A DNA stretch of 61,658 bases. Source: Oscillospiraceae bacterium. GTDB lineage: Bacteria; Bacillota; Clostridia; Oscillospirales; Acutalibacteraceae. Each line of letters begins with the position of its first letter. Positions within the stretch are counted from its first letter, which is position 1. The stretch is from the NCBI GenBank assembly GCA_031269595.1, contig JAISYX010000021.1:1-61658 (forward strand), read 5' to 3'. Shown in pieces: positions 18,055 to 25,309 of this stretch. The position numbers were made by a program, and so were the translations under genes. Below the pieces are notes generated by a model. That model did no database searches and had not been told where the DNA came from. It saw nothing but the letters and a program-made list of their open reading frames with translations.

Positions 18055-18214
18055 TGTGCAATTAGCTGTAAGCATATTTGTTCAATCGGCTTATTCAGCT
18101 ATAGAACTATATTAAAATCATGGCTAATTATAGCAGATTTTATTCCAACTTACAATGTGTAATTTAAAATTTAATCACAAGGTAATAAAAAATTTTAAAC
18201 TTATTGCACATTGC

Positions 18215-18243
18215 TTGAAATTAACTTAAAATCATAGTATAAT
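18215..18243 (+). promoter_or_regulatory. Promoter of lgt
   Basis: TTGAAA (18215-18220), a 17-base spacer and TATAAT (18238-18243), 30 bases upstream of the start codon. Confidence 0.75.
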
Positions 18244-18273
18244 AAATCCAAATGAAATAAGGGATGTGTATTT

Positions 18274-19134
18274 ATGCAGGTGAGCTTCCCCAAGCTGGGC
18301 TTTGATTTAGATATTAACAACGTGGCGTTTACCATTTTTGGCAAGGAAATATACTGGTATGGAGTGCTTATAGCCATGGGCTTTCTTCTTGCCTTGGTGT
18401 ATGCCTTTTTTAACCACAAGCGTTTTAAGGTAGAGCTTGACCCGCTTATTGATGTTGTTATAGTCGGCCTGATTTGCGCCGTGCTTGGTGCACGTATTTA
18501 CTATGTTATATTTTACTTTAATGGGGTATTCCCCCCGGGGGAGAACTTCACTTTCCTTGGTGCTATAGTTAAGTTCTTTGCTATTTGGGAGGGCGGACTT
18601 GCCATTTACGGCGGTGTTATTGCAGCCTTTGGCTCTGCTTGGTTTATGTGCAAAAAGCGCAAGCTTAACGCATTTGCTGTGTTCGATTTAGCCGCAATAG
18701 GCTTTTTAATCGGTCAGGGTATAGGACGTTGGGGCAATTTTACCAATCAAGAGGCCTTTGGCTCAGCTACCAATTCTGTATTCGGCATGGTTAGTGCCAA
18801 CACAGATGGAGTTGCTGTGCACCCCTGCTTTTTGTATGAATCCCTGTGGTGCTTGGCGGGGCTTTTAATGCTGCACCTTATCAGCCACTACTACTACCGC
18901 TTTAAGGGGCAGATATTCCTTTTGTACCTGTTCTGGTACGGCCTAGGCCGCTTCTGGATTGAAGCTCTGCGCTCCGATAGCCTGTGGCTCATACCCAATG
19001 TTATTAAAATATCTCAGCTTATTGCGGCCGTGTGTGTAATAGCAGCAGCTGTAATTCTTGTTAAACAGCTGCTGCCTATAATCAAGGAGGAGAAGGGGAT
19101 TAGGCTTAACAAGGGCGGCCCTGATGATGCATAA
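18274..19134 (+). CDS. lgt: Prolipoprotein diacylglyceryl transferase
   Basis: The 286-residue polytopic membrane enzyme transfers diacylglycerol from phosphatidylglycerol to the lipobox Cys of prolipoproteins, the first step of lipoprotein maturation. The family signature GQGIGRWGNFTNQEAFG is intact, and the conserved HPCFLYESL and YGLGRFWIE regions are present. About seven membrane helices can be drawn. The start at 18274 has AAGGGA upstream. It would process the lipoproteins at 1-885 and 13888-14358. It has its own promoter; the repeat R1 follows it. Confidence 0.96.
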   Translation: MQVSFPKLGFDLDINNVAFTIFGKEIYWYGVLIAMGFLLALVYAFFNHKRFKVELDPLIDVVIVGLICAVLGARIYYVIFYFNGVFPPGENFTFLGAIVKFFAIWEGGLAIYGGVIAAFGSAWFMCKKRKLNAFAVFDLAAIGFLIGQGIGRWGNFTNQEAFGSATNSVFGMVSANTDGVAVHPCFLYESLWCLAGLLMLHLISHYYYRFKGQIFLLYLFWYGLGRFWIEALRSDSLWLIPNVIKISQLIAAVCVIAAAVILVKQLLPIIKEEKGIRLNKGGPDDA

Positions 19135-19174
19135 ATATATCGCACGTATTTTTATATGAATAGGCTATACTGTC

Positions 19175-19252
19175 GTAGGGGCATACCTGTGTGTCTGCCC
19201 AAAAGCGGGAATTTTACTGGATTCAAGGGCAGACACATAGGTCTGCCCCTAC
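19175..19252. repeat. 78-bp palindromic repeat, copy R1
   Basis: Terminal inverted repeats of about 26 bp (GTAGGGGCATACCTGTGTGT... and its complement ending CTGCCCCTAC) flank a 25-base centre containing GGGAATTTTA. This is the most diverged of four copies. It follows lgt and could fold as a terminator-like hairpin. Confidence 0.9.
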
Positions 19253-19314
19253 ATATGAGCGATCAAATACAAGCACTCATTTATTGCTATACTTAATCGT
19301 TTTGATGAAAATAC

Positions 19315-19343
19315 TTGAAATTTGCTTAAATCAATGTTAAAAT
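19315..19343 (+). promoter_or_regulatory. Promoter of folD
   Basis: TTGAAA (19315-19320), a 17-base spacer and TAAAAT (19338-19343), 35 bases upstream of the ATG. Confidence 0.7.
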
Positions 19344-19378
19344 ATAGAGTGTTGATTTTAAAAAAGGAAGGTAAGCTT

Positions 19379-20233
19379 ATGGCATTAATCATTGACGGCA
19401 AGGCGGTTTCGGCCTCTGTGCGTGCCCGTGTGGCCAAGGAGACGGCTTTAATTAAAGAAAAGGGCGTAACTCCTGGCTTGGCGGTTATAATTGCAGGAGA
19501 CGACCCAGCCTCACGTGTATATGTTAACAATAAAAAGAAGGCCTGTGCCGAGGTGGGCTTCCTCTCAGAGGAGTATGCGCTGCCCGCAGAGGTAACTCAA
19601 GAGGAGCTTTTGGCTCTGGTTGAGGAGCTGAACCACCGCAAGGATATAAGCGGCATTCTGTGTCAGCTACCGCTGCCTAAGCATCTGGATGAAAAGGCTG
19701 TTATAGAGGCTATCTCCCCCTTAAAGGATGTAGATGCCTTTCACCCATCTAACGTTGGCCGCATTATGATAGGGGATTATCACTTTTTGCCCTGCACTCC
19801 AGCCGGAGTTATGGAGCTTCTGGCTTGGGCTAATGCGGATATTTCGGGCAAGGAATGTGTGGTTATAGGCCGTTCTAATATAGTCGGCAAGCCTATGTCT
19901 ATGCTATTATTACATAAACACGGCACGGTTACTGTATGCCACTCACGCACCAAGGATTTAGGCGAGGTCACACGCCGTGCTGATATTCTTGTGGCGGCTG
20001 TGGGCATACCAAAATTTGTCAAGGGTGATATGATCAAGGAGGGTGCAGTGGTTATTGATGTTGGCATGAACAGGGACGAAAACGGCAAGCTCTGCGGAGA
20101 TGTAGACTTTGCTCAGGTTGAGCCCAAGGCCTCCGCAATCACGCCTGTGCCCGGGGGCGTCGGCCCTATGACAATAGCAATGCTTATGCAAAACACCTTA
20201 ATGGCAGCTAAAATTCAGAATGGATTGGACTAA
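19379..20233 (+). CDS. folD: Methylenetetrahydrofolate dehydrogenase / methenyltetrahydrofolate cyclohydrolase
   Basis: This 284-residue cytoplasmic enzyme interconverts 5,10-methylene-, 5,10-methenyl- and 10-formyl-tetrahydrofolate. The active-site region YVNNKKKACAEVG with its catalytic Lys, QLPLPKHL, the NADP-binding VVIGRSNIVGKPMSMLL and the C-terminal PGGVGPMTIAML are all present. The ATG at 19379 is preferred because AAGGAAGG lies just upstream; an earlier in-frame ATG at 19322 falls within the promoter. The next gene starts two bases after its stop, so the two are co-transcribed. Confidence 0.96.
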   Translation: MALIIDGKAVSASVRARVAKETALIKEKGVTPGLAVIIAGDDPASRVYVNNKKKACAEVGFLSEEYALPAEVTQEELLALVEELNHRKDISGILCQLPLPKHLDEKAVIEAISPLKDVDAFHPSNVGRIMIGDYHFLPCTPAGVMELLAWANADISGKECVVIGRSNIVGKPMSMLLLHKHGTVTVCHSRTKDLGEVTRRADILVAAVGIPKFVKGDMIKEGAVVIDVGMNRDENGKLCGDVDFAQVEPKASAITPVPGGVGPMTIAMLMQNTLMAAKIQNGLD

Positions 20234-20235
20234 AC

Positions 20236-21459
20236 ATGCTAATTAGAAAAATAAAAAGAGACGAAATACTGGAATCCAAGAAGATTTCTACTGTGGCCTT
20301 TGAGTTCGCCTGCCCCGATTTGCCTCAGAATAACGAGACGTTGGTGCAGTCTATAGAATCTAACCCTCCCAGCTCTGCAGATGAGCATTGGCAGGAGCGT
20401 TATGTGGCCTTTGACGATGCCGGCAAAATGATTTCAACCATGGCCGTAATCCCTCTAACCGCCTATTTTGACGGCCATGAGGTGCCCATTAACGGCATAG
20501 GAGATGTGGCCACTCTGCCCAATTATCGCAGGGGCGGAGCCATTCGGCAGTCCTTTGTGCTGGCTCTGGCTGATATGTATGAGAGAGGCGATGTATTCTC
20601 TTATCTATATCCCTTTAGCTACTATTTTTATCGTAAGTTTGGCTATGAAACAGCCTGTGAGACAGTTTGGTGGCGCATTCCGCTGGCAGGTATACCCAAA
20701 TACGGCACAAGCCACACCTTTGAAATGTATGAGCCCAACAGCGATATTTCGGCCTTTGAGGAGGCCTACAAGCTCTTTGCAGAGCCTATCAACCTTATGC
20801 TAAAGCGGGATGAGGTGCTGTGGAAGCGGCGTGTTACGGGCTTTTCGCCCTACAACTCCAACCAGTGGTCGTTTGTCTGTAGGGATGCTACAGGCGCACC
20901 CAAGGGCTATTTTATATATCAGGCCGAAACGCTTCACTCTAAAAAGCACATGGTGCTCAGGGATTTTGCATTTGCCGACTATAACGCTCTGTGTGCAATG
21001 CTGGAGCTGCTGGCAAGCTTTGCCTCTCAGTATGAATTTGCGGATATTCCGCTGCCGCCCCATATCTCGCTAACCTGCCTCTCACCTGAGCTGCACTATG
21101 AGCACCTTGCACGCAAGCTCAGCTTTATTGGTATGCTGCGTGTGGTTAACATAGAAAAAGCCTTGCGTCTGGCCAAGTTCAAGGGCAGCGGAAGGGCGGT
21201 TATCGCAGTGGAGGATGCAAGTCTGCCGCAAAACACGGGTGTGTACGCAATTAGCTTTGGCGGCGGCGAAACAGAGGTTGAGTTAACAGAGGAAGCTCCC
21301 GATTTAGAGACGGATATTCAAAATTTTAGCAGGCTGTTAATAGGCGGGCTGGATTTAGCCGCTACAGAGCTTATACCTAAAATTAAGATAAACGGTAACA
21401 TTGAAAATCTTGAAAAGATATTTTACCGCAAGAAGCTTTGGATTAATGATTATTTTTAG
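20236..21459 (+). CDS. Eis-like GNAT acetyltransferase
   Basis: The 407-residue protein has the three-part layout of the Eis family: an N-terminal GNAT domain with the acetyl-CoA loop in GIGDVATLPNYRRGG, a second GNAT-like domain, and a C-terminal SCP2-like domain (approx. 300-400). Family members acetylate amines on varied substrates, including aminoglycosides and protein lysines; the substrate here cannot be told. The start lies two bases after folD with only a weak ribosome site, so coupled translation is likely. The palindromic repeat R2 follows. Confidence 0.85.
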   Translation: MLIRKIKRDEILESKKISTVAFEFACPDLPQNNETLVQSIESNPPSSADEHWQERYVAFDDAGKMISTMAVIPLTAYFDGHEVPINGIGDVATLPNYRRGGAIRQSFVLALADMYERGDVFSYLYPFSYYFYRKFGYETACETVWWRIPLAGIPKYGTSHTFEMYEPNSDISAFEEAYKLFAEPINLMLKRDEVLWKRRVTGFSPYNSNQWSFVCRDATGAPKGYFIYQAETLHSKKHMVLRDFAFADYNALCAMLELLASFASQYEFADIPLPPHISLTCLSPELHYEHLARKLSFIGMLRVVNIEKALRLAKFKGSGRAVIAVEDASLPQNTGVYAISFGGGETEVELTEEAPDLETDIQNFSRLLIGGLDLAATELIPKIKINGNIENLEKIFYRKKLWINDYF

Positions 21460-21506
21460 GATTATGGCTGCGTATTGGCCTTGTAAGTTCTAAATATTTG
21501 CGTTTC

Positions 21507-21583
21507 GTAGGGGCAGACCTATGTGTCTGCCCAAAGACGGGAATTTTGCGGTAATCTGGGCAGACACATAGGTCTGCCCCTAC
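21507..21583. repeat. 77-bp palindromic repeat, copy R2
   Basis: A perfect inverted repeat GTAGGGGCAGACCTATGTGT... flanks the centre aaagacgggaattttgcggt. It has the same orientation as R1. A T-rich stretch follows, so the hairpin could terminate the folD-GNAT transcript. Confidence 0.92.
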
Positions 21584-21620
21584 GGTTTTTTTGCGATACC
21601 CGATTTGCGTCTATATTATT

Positions 21621-21700
21621 ACACAAAAGCACGCAGTGCTAACCTCTAATCGTAACAATGTTCTCTCAGGCATCGGCAATTCATTGCCGTTAATGCCGTG
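21621..21700 (-). ncRNA. Candidate small RNA with its own promoter and terminator
   Basis: The minus strand has a near-consensus promoter (21706-21734) and then about 80 bases that fold strongly: CTCA/TGAG, GGCAT/ATGCC and CGGCAAT/ATTGCCG stack into one stem, and AACCTC can pair with GAGGTT further on. It ends at AGCAC-GCA-GTGCT followed by a short T tract. No coding region is seen and no RNA family is recognised. Confidence 0.55.
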
Positions 21701-21705
21701 AGGTT

Positions 21706-21734
21706 ATTATAGCATATTTCCAGATAAAAGTCAA
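21706..21734 (-). promoter_or_regulatory. Promoter of the candidate small RNA
   Basis: TTGACT (21729-21734), a 17-base spacer and TATAAT (21706-21711) are read on the minus strand, with no minus-strand gene downstream. Confidence 0.7.
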
Positions 21735-21930
21735 TTTTTGCGTGATTTCAGGCGGGCTTTTTCAGGCTAAAAATGGCTAAGGCATGGGCTTTGCGGCTGT
21801 GCTGATATGTTAACAAAAAGTTTATATATGTATTTTTCAACGCATGATTAATGGCGAATTAAATTCACCCAAAGGCTGGGCAGGATGTGTAAGAGCGGGA
21901 GGAATGTTACTTTTTATCGCTTCTCTGACG

Positions 21931-22106
21931 TGCGTCATTGCGAGCACCGCTACGCTTGAATTTACACTGTGGTTACGAGTGCGAAGCAATCCAGTTGTGC
22001 TAAGCCTTTGTGCTGACTTTGAACGTCTGGCCTTGTTCCACTGGATTGCTTCGCACACCACACTTTACTGTTATTAATAGTTTGGTTGCGTGCTCGCAAT
22101 GACGCA
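21931..22106. repeat. 176-bp nested palindromic element (MITE-like)
   Basis: Outer arms TGCGTCATTGCGAGCA (21931-21946) and its exact complement (22091-22106) enclose inner arms GTGCGAAGCAATCCAGT (21979-21995) and its exact complement (22040-22056). It has no coding capacity. The element type is widespread in bacterial genomes as a non-autonomous repeat. Confidence 0.9.
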
Positions 22107-22184
22107 GCTTGAATGTTTTATGGTTTTTGGGTGCACCGCTGTAATTTTTCTTTGCAGCTTTCCGATTTGTTAACGATATTGCTC

Positions 22185-22214
22185 TTGACCTTTTGCCCCA
22201 TTTTGTTGTATAAT
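22185..22214 (+). promoter_or_regulatory. Promoter of the membrane-anchored lipocalin-like gene
   Basis: TTGACC (22185-22190), an 18-base spacer and TATAAT (22209-22214). Confidence 0.65.
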
Positions 22215-22289
22215 TCTTAAAGATAAAATAAATATGAAAGGCGGAGTGCAGGCTTTTGTTGTGCAGGTGCTCTTACATTGGTGTTTGAT

Positions 22290-22808
22290 ATGAAAGAAAA
22301 GCTTTTAAACCTATCAAAGGAACTCAAGCTAACTATTTTAGGAGGAATTGTTGCAGTCATTATTGTTCTTATAATAGTATTAATTGCAGTTAATGCAAGC
22401 AACAATAATGCCCCTGGAATTAAATCCAAGGCAGATAACAACTACTACAGCGCAATTAGTGCAATGACTCCAACCGACGCTGCAACTGTAATAGGCTCTT
22501 GGCAGCTGGATACAGTTAAGACCAAGGCAGGCAAAAAGGTGAGCATTAAAGAGGCTCTGGGGCGTGACGCCGTCCCGACAGACACCCTAATCGTTATGAA
22601 TGACCTGAGCTTTAGCAACCTGATTGGACGCACAACCGAGACTTTAAATCAGGTTACGGGCAGCGTTACAATTACAGACACAAGCAAGCTCTCACTCTAC
22701 TATGCCGACGGAACAGCATCCAGCGCAGTATTTGACCCTGCAAAGCAGACTGTAACCTTAGATTCCCGTGACGGCAAGTACACCTTTGTGCTCATTAGAG
22801 TGCTGTAA
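22290..22808 (+). CDS. Membrane-anchored protein with a lipocalin-like domain
   Basis: The gene encodes 172 residues from the ATG at 22290. A TTG at 22278 with AGGTG upstream would add four residues and cannot be excluded. A short cytoplasmic start (MKEKLLNLSKELK) is followed by one membrane helix (approx. 14-38, LILIIVLIAV type) and an extracellular domain. That domain begins VIGSWQLDTVKT and consists of short strands, like small lipocalin-like or DUF4923-type domains. Function unknown. It ends at a good terminator (22826-22860). Confidence 0.75.
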   Translation: MKEKLLNLSKELKLTILGGIVAVIIVLIIVLIAVNASNNNAPGIKSKADNNYYSAISAMTPTDAATVIGSWQLDTVKTKAGKKVSIKEALGRDAVPTDTLIVMNDLSFSNLIGRTTETLNQVTGSVTITDTSKLSLYYADGTASSAVFDPAKQTVTLDSRDGKYTFVLIRVL

Positions 22809-22825
22809 ATTACAATAAAAATGCA

Positions 22826-22866
22826 GGGCGGCCTGCTCCTCTGCAAGGGGAGTGCCGCCCTTATTT
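22826..22866 (+). terminator. Terminator after the lipocalin-like gene
   Basis: GGGCGGC (22826-22832) pairs with GCCGCCC (22854-22860), followed by TTATTT. Confidence 0.8.
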
Positions 22867-22884
22867 ATTCGAGGTAAGAGTAAG

Positions 22885-23133
22885 ATGGATAACGCAGTAA
22901 CTCAATGCCGATTCTTCTGCCACAAACAGTGCGAATACTTCCCCTGTCACGCCACCGATAAGCCCGAGGACTTTAACTGTATGTTTTGTTTTTGTCCCCT
23001 TTATGGCTTGGGAGAGGGCTGCGGCGGCAATTATTCCTACACTCCGGAGGGAATCAAAAATTGCACCGAGTGCATTTATCCACACAAAAGAGAGAATTAT
23101 GCAAGCATATTAGAGAGGCTTATGAGGCCGTAG
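22885..23133 (+). CDS. Cysteine-rich small domain protein (zf-like)
   Basis: The 82-residue protein matches the 'cysteine-rich small domain' family, a presumed metal-binding module. The sequence CEYFPCH, FNCMFCFCPLY, CGGNYSYT and KNCTECIYPH carries ten Cys and two conserved His. The role is unknown, although relatives occur fused to or near cobalamin enzymes. The start is the ATG at 22885 behind GAGGTAAGAG; the longer frame from 22852 begins inside the terminator hairpin and is unlikely. The repeat R3 separates it from the convergent DUF2310 gene. Confidence 0.85.
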   Translation: MDNAVTQCRFFCHKQCEYFPCHATDKPEDFNCMFCFCPLYGLGEGCGGNYSYTPEGIKNCTECIYPHKRENYASILERLMRP

Positions 23134-23172
23134 TGAGCAATTTGATTATCAGTATAGTATCTCCAAAAAACA

Positions 23173-23250
23173 GTAGGGGCAGACCTATGTGTCTGCCCGG
23201 ATTATCGTAAAATCCCCCGTCTTTGGGCAGACACATAGGTCTGCCCCTAC
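23173..23250. repeat. 78-bp palindromic repeat, copy R3
   Basis: The terminal inverted repeats are the same as R2, and the centre (ggattatcgtaaaatcccccg) is in the opposite orientation to R1 and R2. It lies between convergent genes, where it could act as a bidirectional terminator. Confidence 0.92.
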
Positions 23251-23286
23251 AAAGCTAACGAGGTTAATAGAGCTCAGTCTACAATT

Positions 23287-24042
23287 TCATGCCCCATCTG
23301 CGACAAGTCTGCACTTTTCGCACTTGTAATCTATAAATGTTTCTTCTCCCCTAAGCTTCCAAGCTCCTCCGCAAGAGGGGCAGGCTTTAGGGGCTTTTAT
23401 ATGGTTGTATAAATAGTAATAGCACGGTATGTCCGTGAGCTCTTCATATTCTTTACAAATATATCTGCCGGTTTTTGAAAGGATAGAGTCCAAATTGTGC
23501 ATTTGCCTAAAGGTAAAGCGATCTGCAAGGCAGGCCATCCACAGCTTATCAATAGCTCTGTAGTCCTCCTGCCAGCTCAATGTGCTGTAATGCTCATCTT
23601 CAAAATGTCCGTCTGTGCCCTTAACGTGAATAAAAGGCATTTTATACAGAGGCACACTCTTTCCGCAGCGGCCGCAAGCCACGGGGCTTTCCTCGTTATA
23701 CAAGCTTGTATAAAGCATGTACCAATCAGGCTTTTCGGCACAGGTGCAGGAATCCTCGGTGTTAAGATTTTCGCCCAACACCTCTGTGCTGAGTTCAAAG
23801 AGCTTCTTTAAAGCTTCAAGGGCTTTTGCCGCATAGACATTGCTATACCTTGCATCAAGGGAATTACTTTCGGGCATAGTGACAAAAGCAGCATAGCTCT
23901 CACCGTTTTTAACAAGCAAATAGTCCTTTAAAATCTGGCCGCTCCTGTAAAGGCCGCAGAGATAGTCCCACAACAATTCGGCGGTTGTTTCTTTATCATC
24001 AACGATAGTTCTTGGAGTAAATGTTATTTTAATGCAATACAT
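23287..24042 (-). CDS. DUF2310 zinc-ribbon protein
   Basis: The 251-residue protein resembles DUF2310, described as zinc-ribbon-containing and possibly nucleic-acid-binding. Cysteines occur as CTCAEK, CGRCGKSVPLYKMPF in the middle, and a C-terminal ribbon CPSCGGAWKLRGE...CEKCR. The YRAIDKLWM segment is typical of the family. The function is unknown. The start at 24042 is supported by AGGAGG seven bases upstream. It follows the EamA gene by 29 bases and is probably co-transcribed with it. Confidence 0.8.
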   Translation of the reverse strand: MYCIKITFTPRTIVDDKETTAELLWDYLCGLYRSGQILKDYLLVKNGESYAAFVTMPESNSLDARYSNVYAAKALEALKKLFELSTEVLGENLNTEDSCTCAEKPDWYMLYTSLYNEESPVACGRCGKSVPLYKMPFIHVKGTDGHFEDEHYSTLSWQEDYRAIDKLWMACLADRFTFRQMHNLDSILSKTGRYICKEYEELTDIPCYYYLYNHIKAPKACPSCGGAWKLRGEETFIDYKCEKCRLVADGA

Positions 24043-24071
24043 AAAGGCCTCCTAATCTGTTTCTTGGGCAC

Positions 24072-24485
24072 TCACAATATAAGCACAAAAGTCCCCGCTG
24101 TTATCAGCAAACCGCCTATGATAGACTTGACGTTAACCGCCTCGCCTAAAATACAAAAGGCAAGCACCATGCTTATAACAACGCTTAATTTGTCAATGGG
24201 AACAACCTTGGAGGCCTCCCCCAGCTGCAAGGCCTTGTAGTAAAAAAGCCACGAAAGTCCTGTGGCACAGCCGGATAGAATCAAAAATAGCCAGCTTTTT
24301 TGACCTATTTTCATTACGTCATTCTGCTTGCCTGTAATAAACACAATGCCCCAAGCCATAAGCAATACAACCACTGTTCTTATTGCAGTGGCCAAATTGG
24401 AGTTAACCTCTTTAATGCCAATTTTGGCAAGAATAGAGGTGAGAGCCGCAAAGACGGCCGAGAGCAGCGCATATAAAATCCACAT
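24072..24485 (-). CDS. Small EamA-family transporter (single domain)
   Basis: The gene encodes 137 residues from the ATG at 24485, preceded by GGGGG. The longer frame from 24575 runs through the repeat R4 and is rejected. It has four or five membrane helices with the typical pattern WILYALLSAVFAALTSILAKIG, NLATAIRTVVV and GASKVVPIDKLSVV-like stretches. It is a half-size EamA (DMT superfamily) protein that would work as a dimer, like SMR-type transporters. The substrate is unknown. It is upstream of, and probably in one unit with, the DUF2310 gene. Confidence 0.85.
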   Translation of the reverse strand: MWILYALLSAVFAALTSILAKIGIKEVNSNLATAIRTVVVLLMAWGIVFITGKQNDVMKIGQKSWLFLILSGCATGLSWLFYYKALQLGEASKVVPIDKLSVVISMVLAFCILGEAVNVKSIIGGLLITAGTFVLIL

Positions 24486-24511
24486 ATCCAGCCCCCGTTT
24501 CTGATAATTGG

Positions 24512-24589
24512 GTAGGAGCAGACCTATGTGTCTGCCCGGAGTGCCGTAAAATTTTCCGTCTTTGGGCAGACACATAGGTCTGCCCCTAC
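24512..24589. repeat. 78-bp palindromic repeat, copy R4
   Basis: It has the same orientation as R3, with one change in the outer arm (GTAGGAGC). It lies directly upstream of the EamA start, in what should be its 5' region. Confidence 0.92.
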
Positions 24590-24650
24590 TTTTATTAAAT
24601 TATATACCCACATAGTAATATTTGCAAGCCCGCTAAACAAAAAATTAATC

Positions 24651-24679
24651 TTGACAAACACGCTGTTTCATGGTAAAAT
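24651..24679 (+). promoter_or_regulatory. Promoter of the MarR-type gene
   Basis: TTGACA (24651-24656), a 17-base spacer and TAAAAT (24674-24679). The -10 box overlaps the left end of the long palindrome that follows. Confidence 0.8.
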
Positions 24680-24716
24680 ACTTAAAATAATTTAACTAAA
24701 TTATTTTAAGTATTTT
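24675..24716. promoter_or_regulatory. 42-bp perfect palindrome, probable MarR operator
   Basis: Arms AAAATACTTAAAATAATTT and its exact complement (19 bp each) are separated by AACT. It covers the -10 box and the transcription start of the MarR gene, which suits autorepression. Two overlapping sites could bind two dimers. Confidence 0.75.
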
Positions 24717-24753
24717 GTTGCTTTATCCTATTAAAAAATCAGGAGTGCTTACT

Positions 24754-25197
24754 ATGAAAGACACCTTAGAAGAAGCCTTTAACGAGGTCTATTTAAAATT
24801 TAAGCTTCAATTTTATAAAAAGATATTTAGCAGATTCGAGGAGCGGGAGGCCAGTCTAACCGCTGTTGAGACCTTTTGCGCCGAGGCAATAAATGCGCTG
24901 CACGAGCCCACTATCAAGGAGTTTGCAGACTTTGTCAACATCTCCCCTGAAAACGCTGCGTACAAGGTGCAAAATCTTATTAAAAAGGGCTATGTTACTA
25001 AGGTGCGCTCTGAGACAGACAGGCGGGAGTACCATTTGTGTCTTACCGCCCGCTTTTATGAATATCTAAGCATGAGCACAGACTATATAGGCATAGTGCT
25101 CTCACGTATGCAGGGGCGTTTTTCGGAGGCTGAAACCGAGGTGTTTGAGCGCATTCTGCGTGTTATGTCAACAGAGCTTATGCCCGAAATTTCATAG
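24754..25197 (+). CDS. MarR-family transcriptional regulator
   Basis: The 147-residue protein starts at the ATG at 24754 (AGGAG 9 bases upstream). A winged helix-turn-helix (approx. 45-105) carries PTIKEFADFVNISPENAAYKVQNL as helix-turn-helix and RSETDRREYHLCLT as the wing with the usual D-R-R signature. Helices at both ends form the dimer interface. A 42-bp palindrome on its own promoter suggests autorepression. It converges on the ABC exporter genes, and MarR/ABC-exporter neighbours commonly form one drug-response unit, so control of the exporter is a reasonable inference. Confidence 0.88.
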   Translation: MKDTLEEAFNEVYLKFKLQFYKKIFSRFEEREASLTAVETFCAEAINALHEPTIKEFADFVNISPENAAYKVQNLIKKGYVTKVRSETDRREYHLCLTARFYEYLSMSTDYIGIVLSRMQGRFSEAETEVFERILRVMSTELMPEIS

Positions 25198-25269
25198 TAA
25201 AAGGAACTGTCTAAGCCGGAAGCTCTGCAAGCTGCGCCCGTCTTACACTAAAGCTATAGGAACATAAAT

Positions 25270-25306
25270 AAATCGGCTCTTGATGAACTTCATCAAGAGC
25301 CGATTT
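25270..25306. terminator. Bidirectional terminator between MarR and the ABC exporter
   Basis: Perfect 18-bp arms (25270-25287 and 25289-25306) around one base, with A/T-rich flanks on both sides. It ends just before the stop codon of the minus-strand ABC gene. Confidence 0.85.
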
Positions 25307-25309
25307 ATT

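Noticed and set aside
24486-24575. N-terminal extension of the EamA protein to 167 residues
   Set aside because: The extra residues are encoded by the palindromic repeat R4, and a ribosome site precedes the later ATG at 24485.
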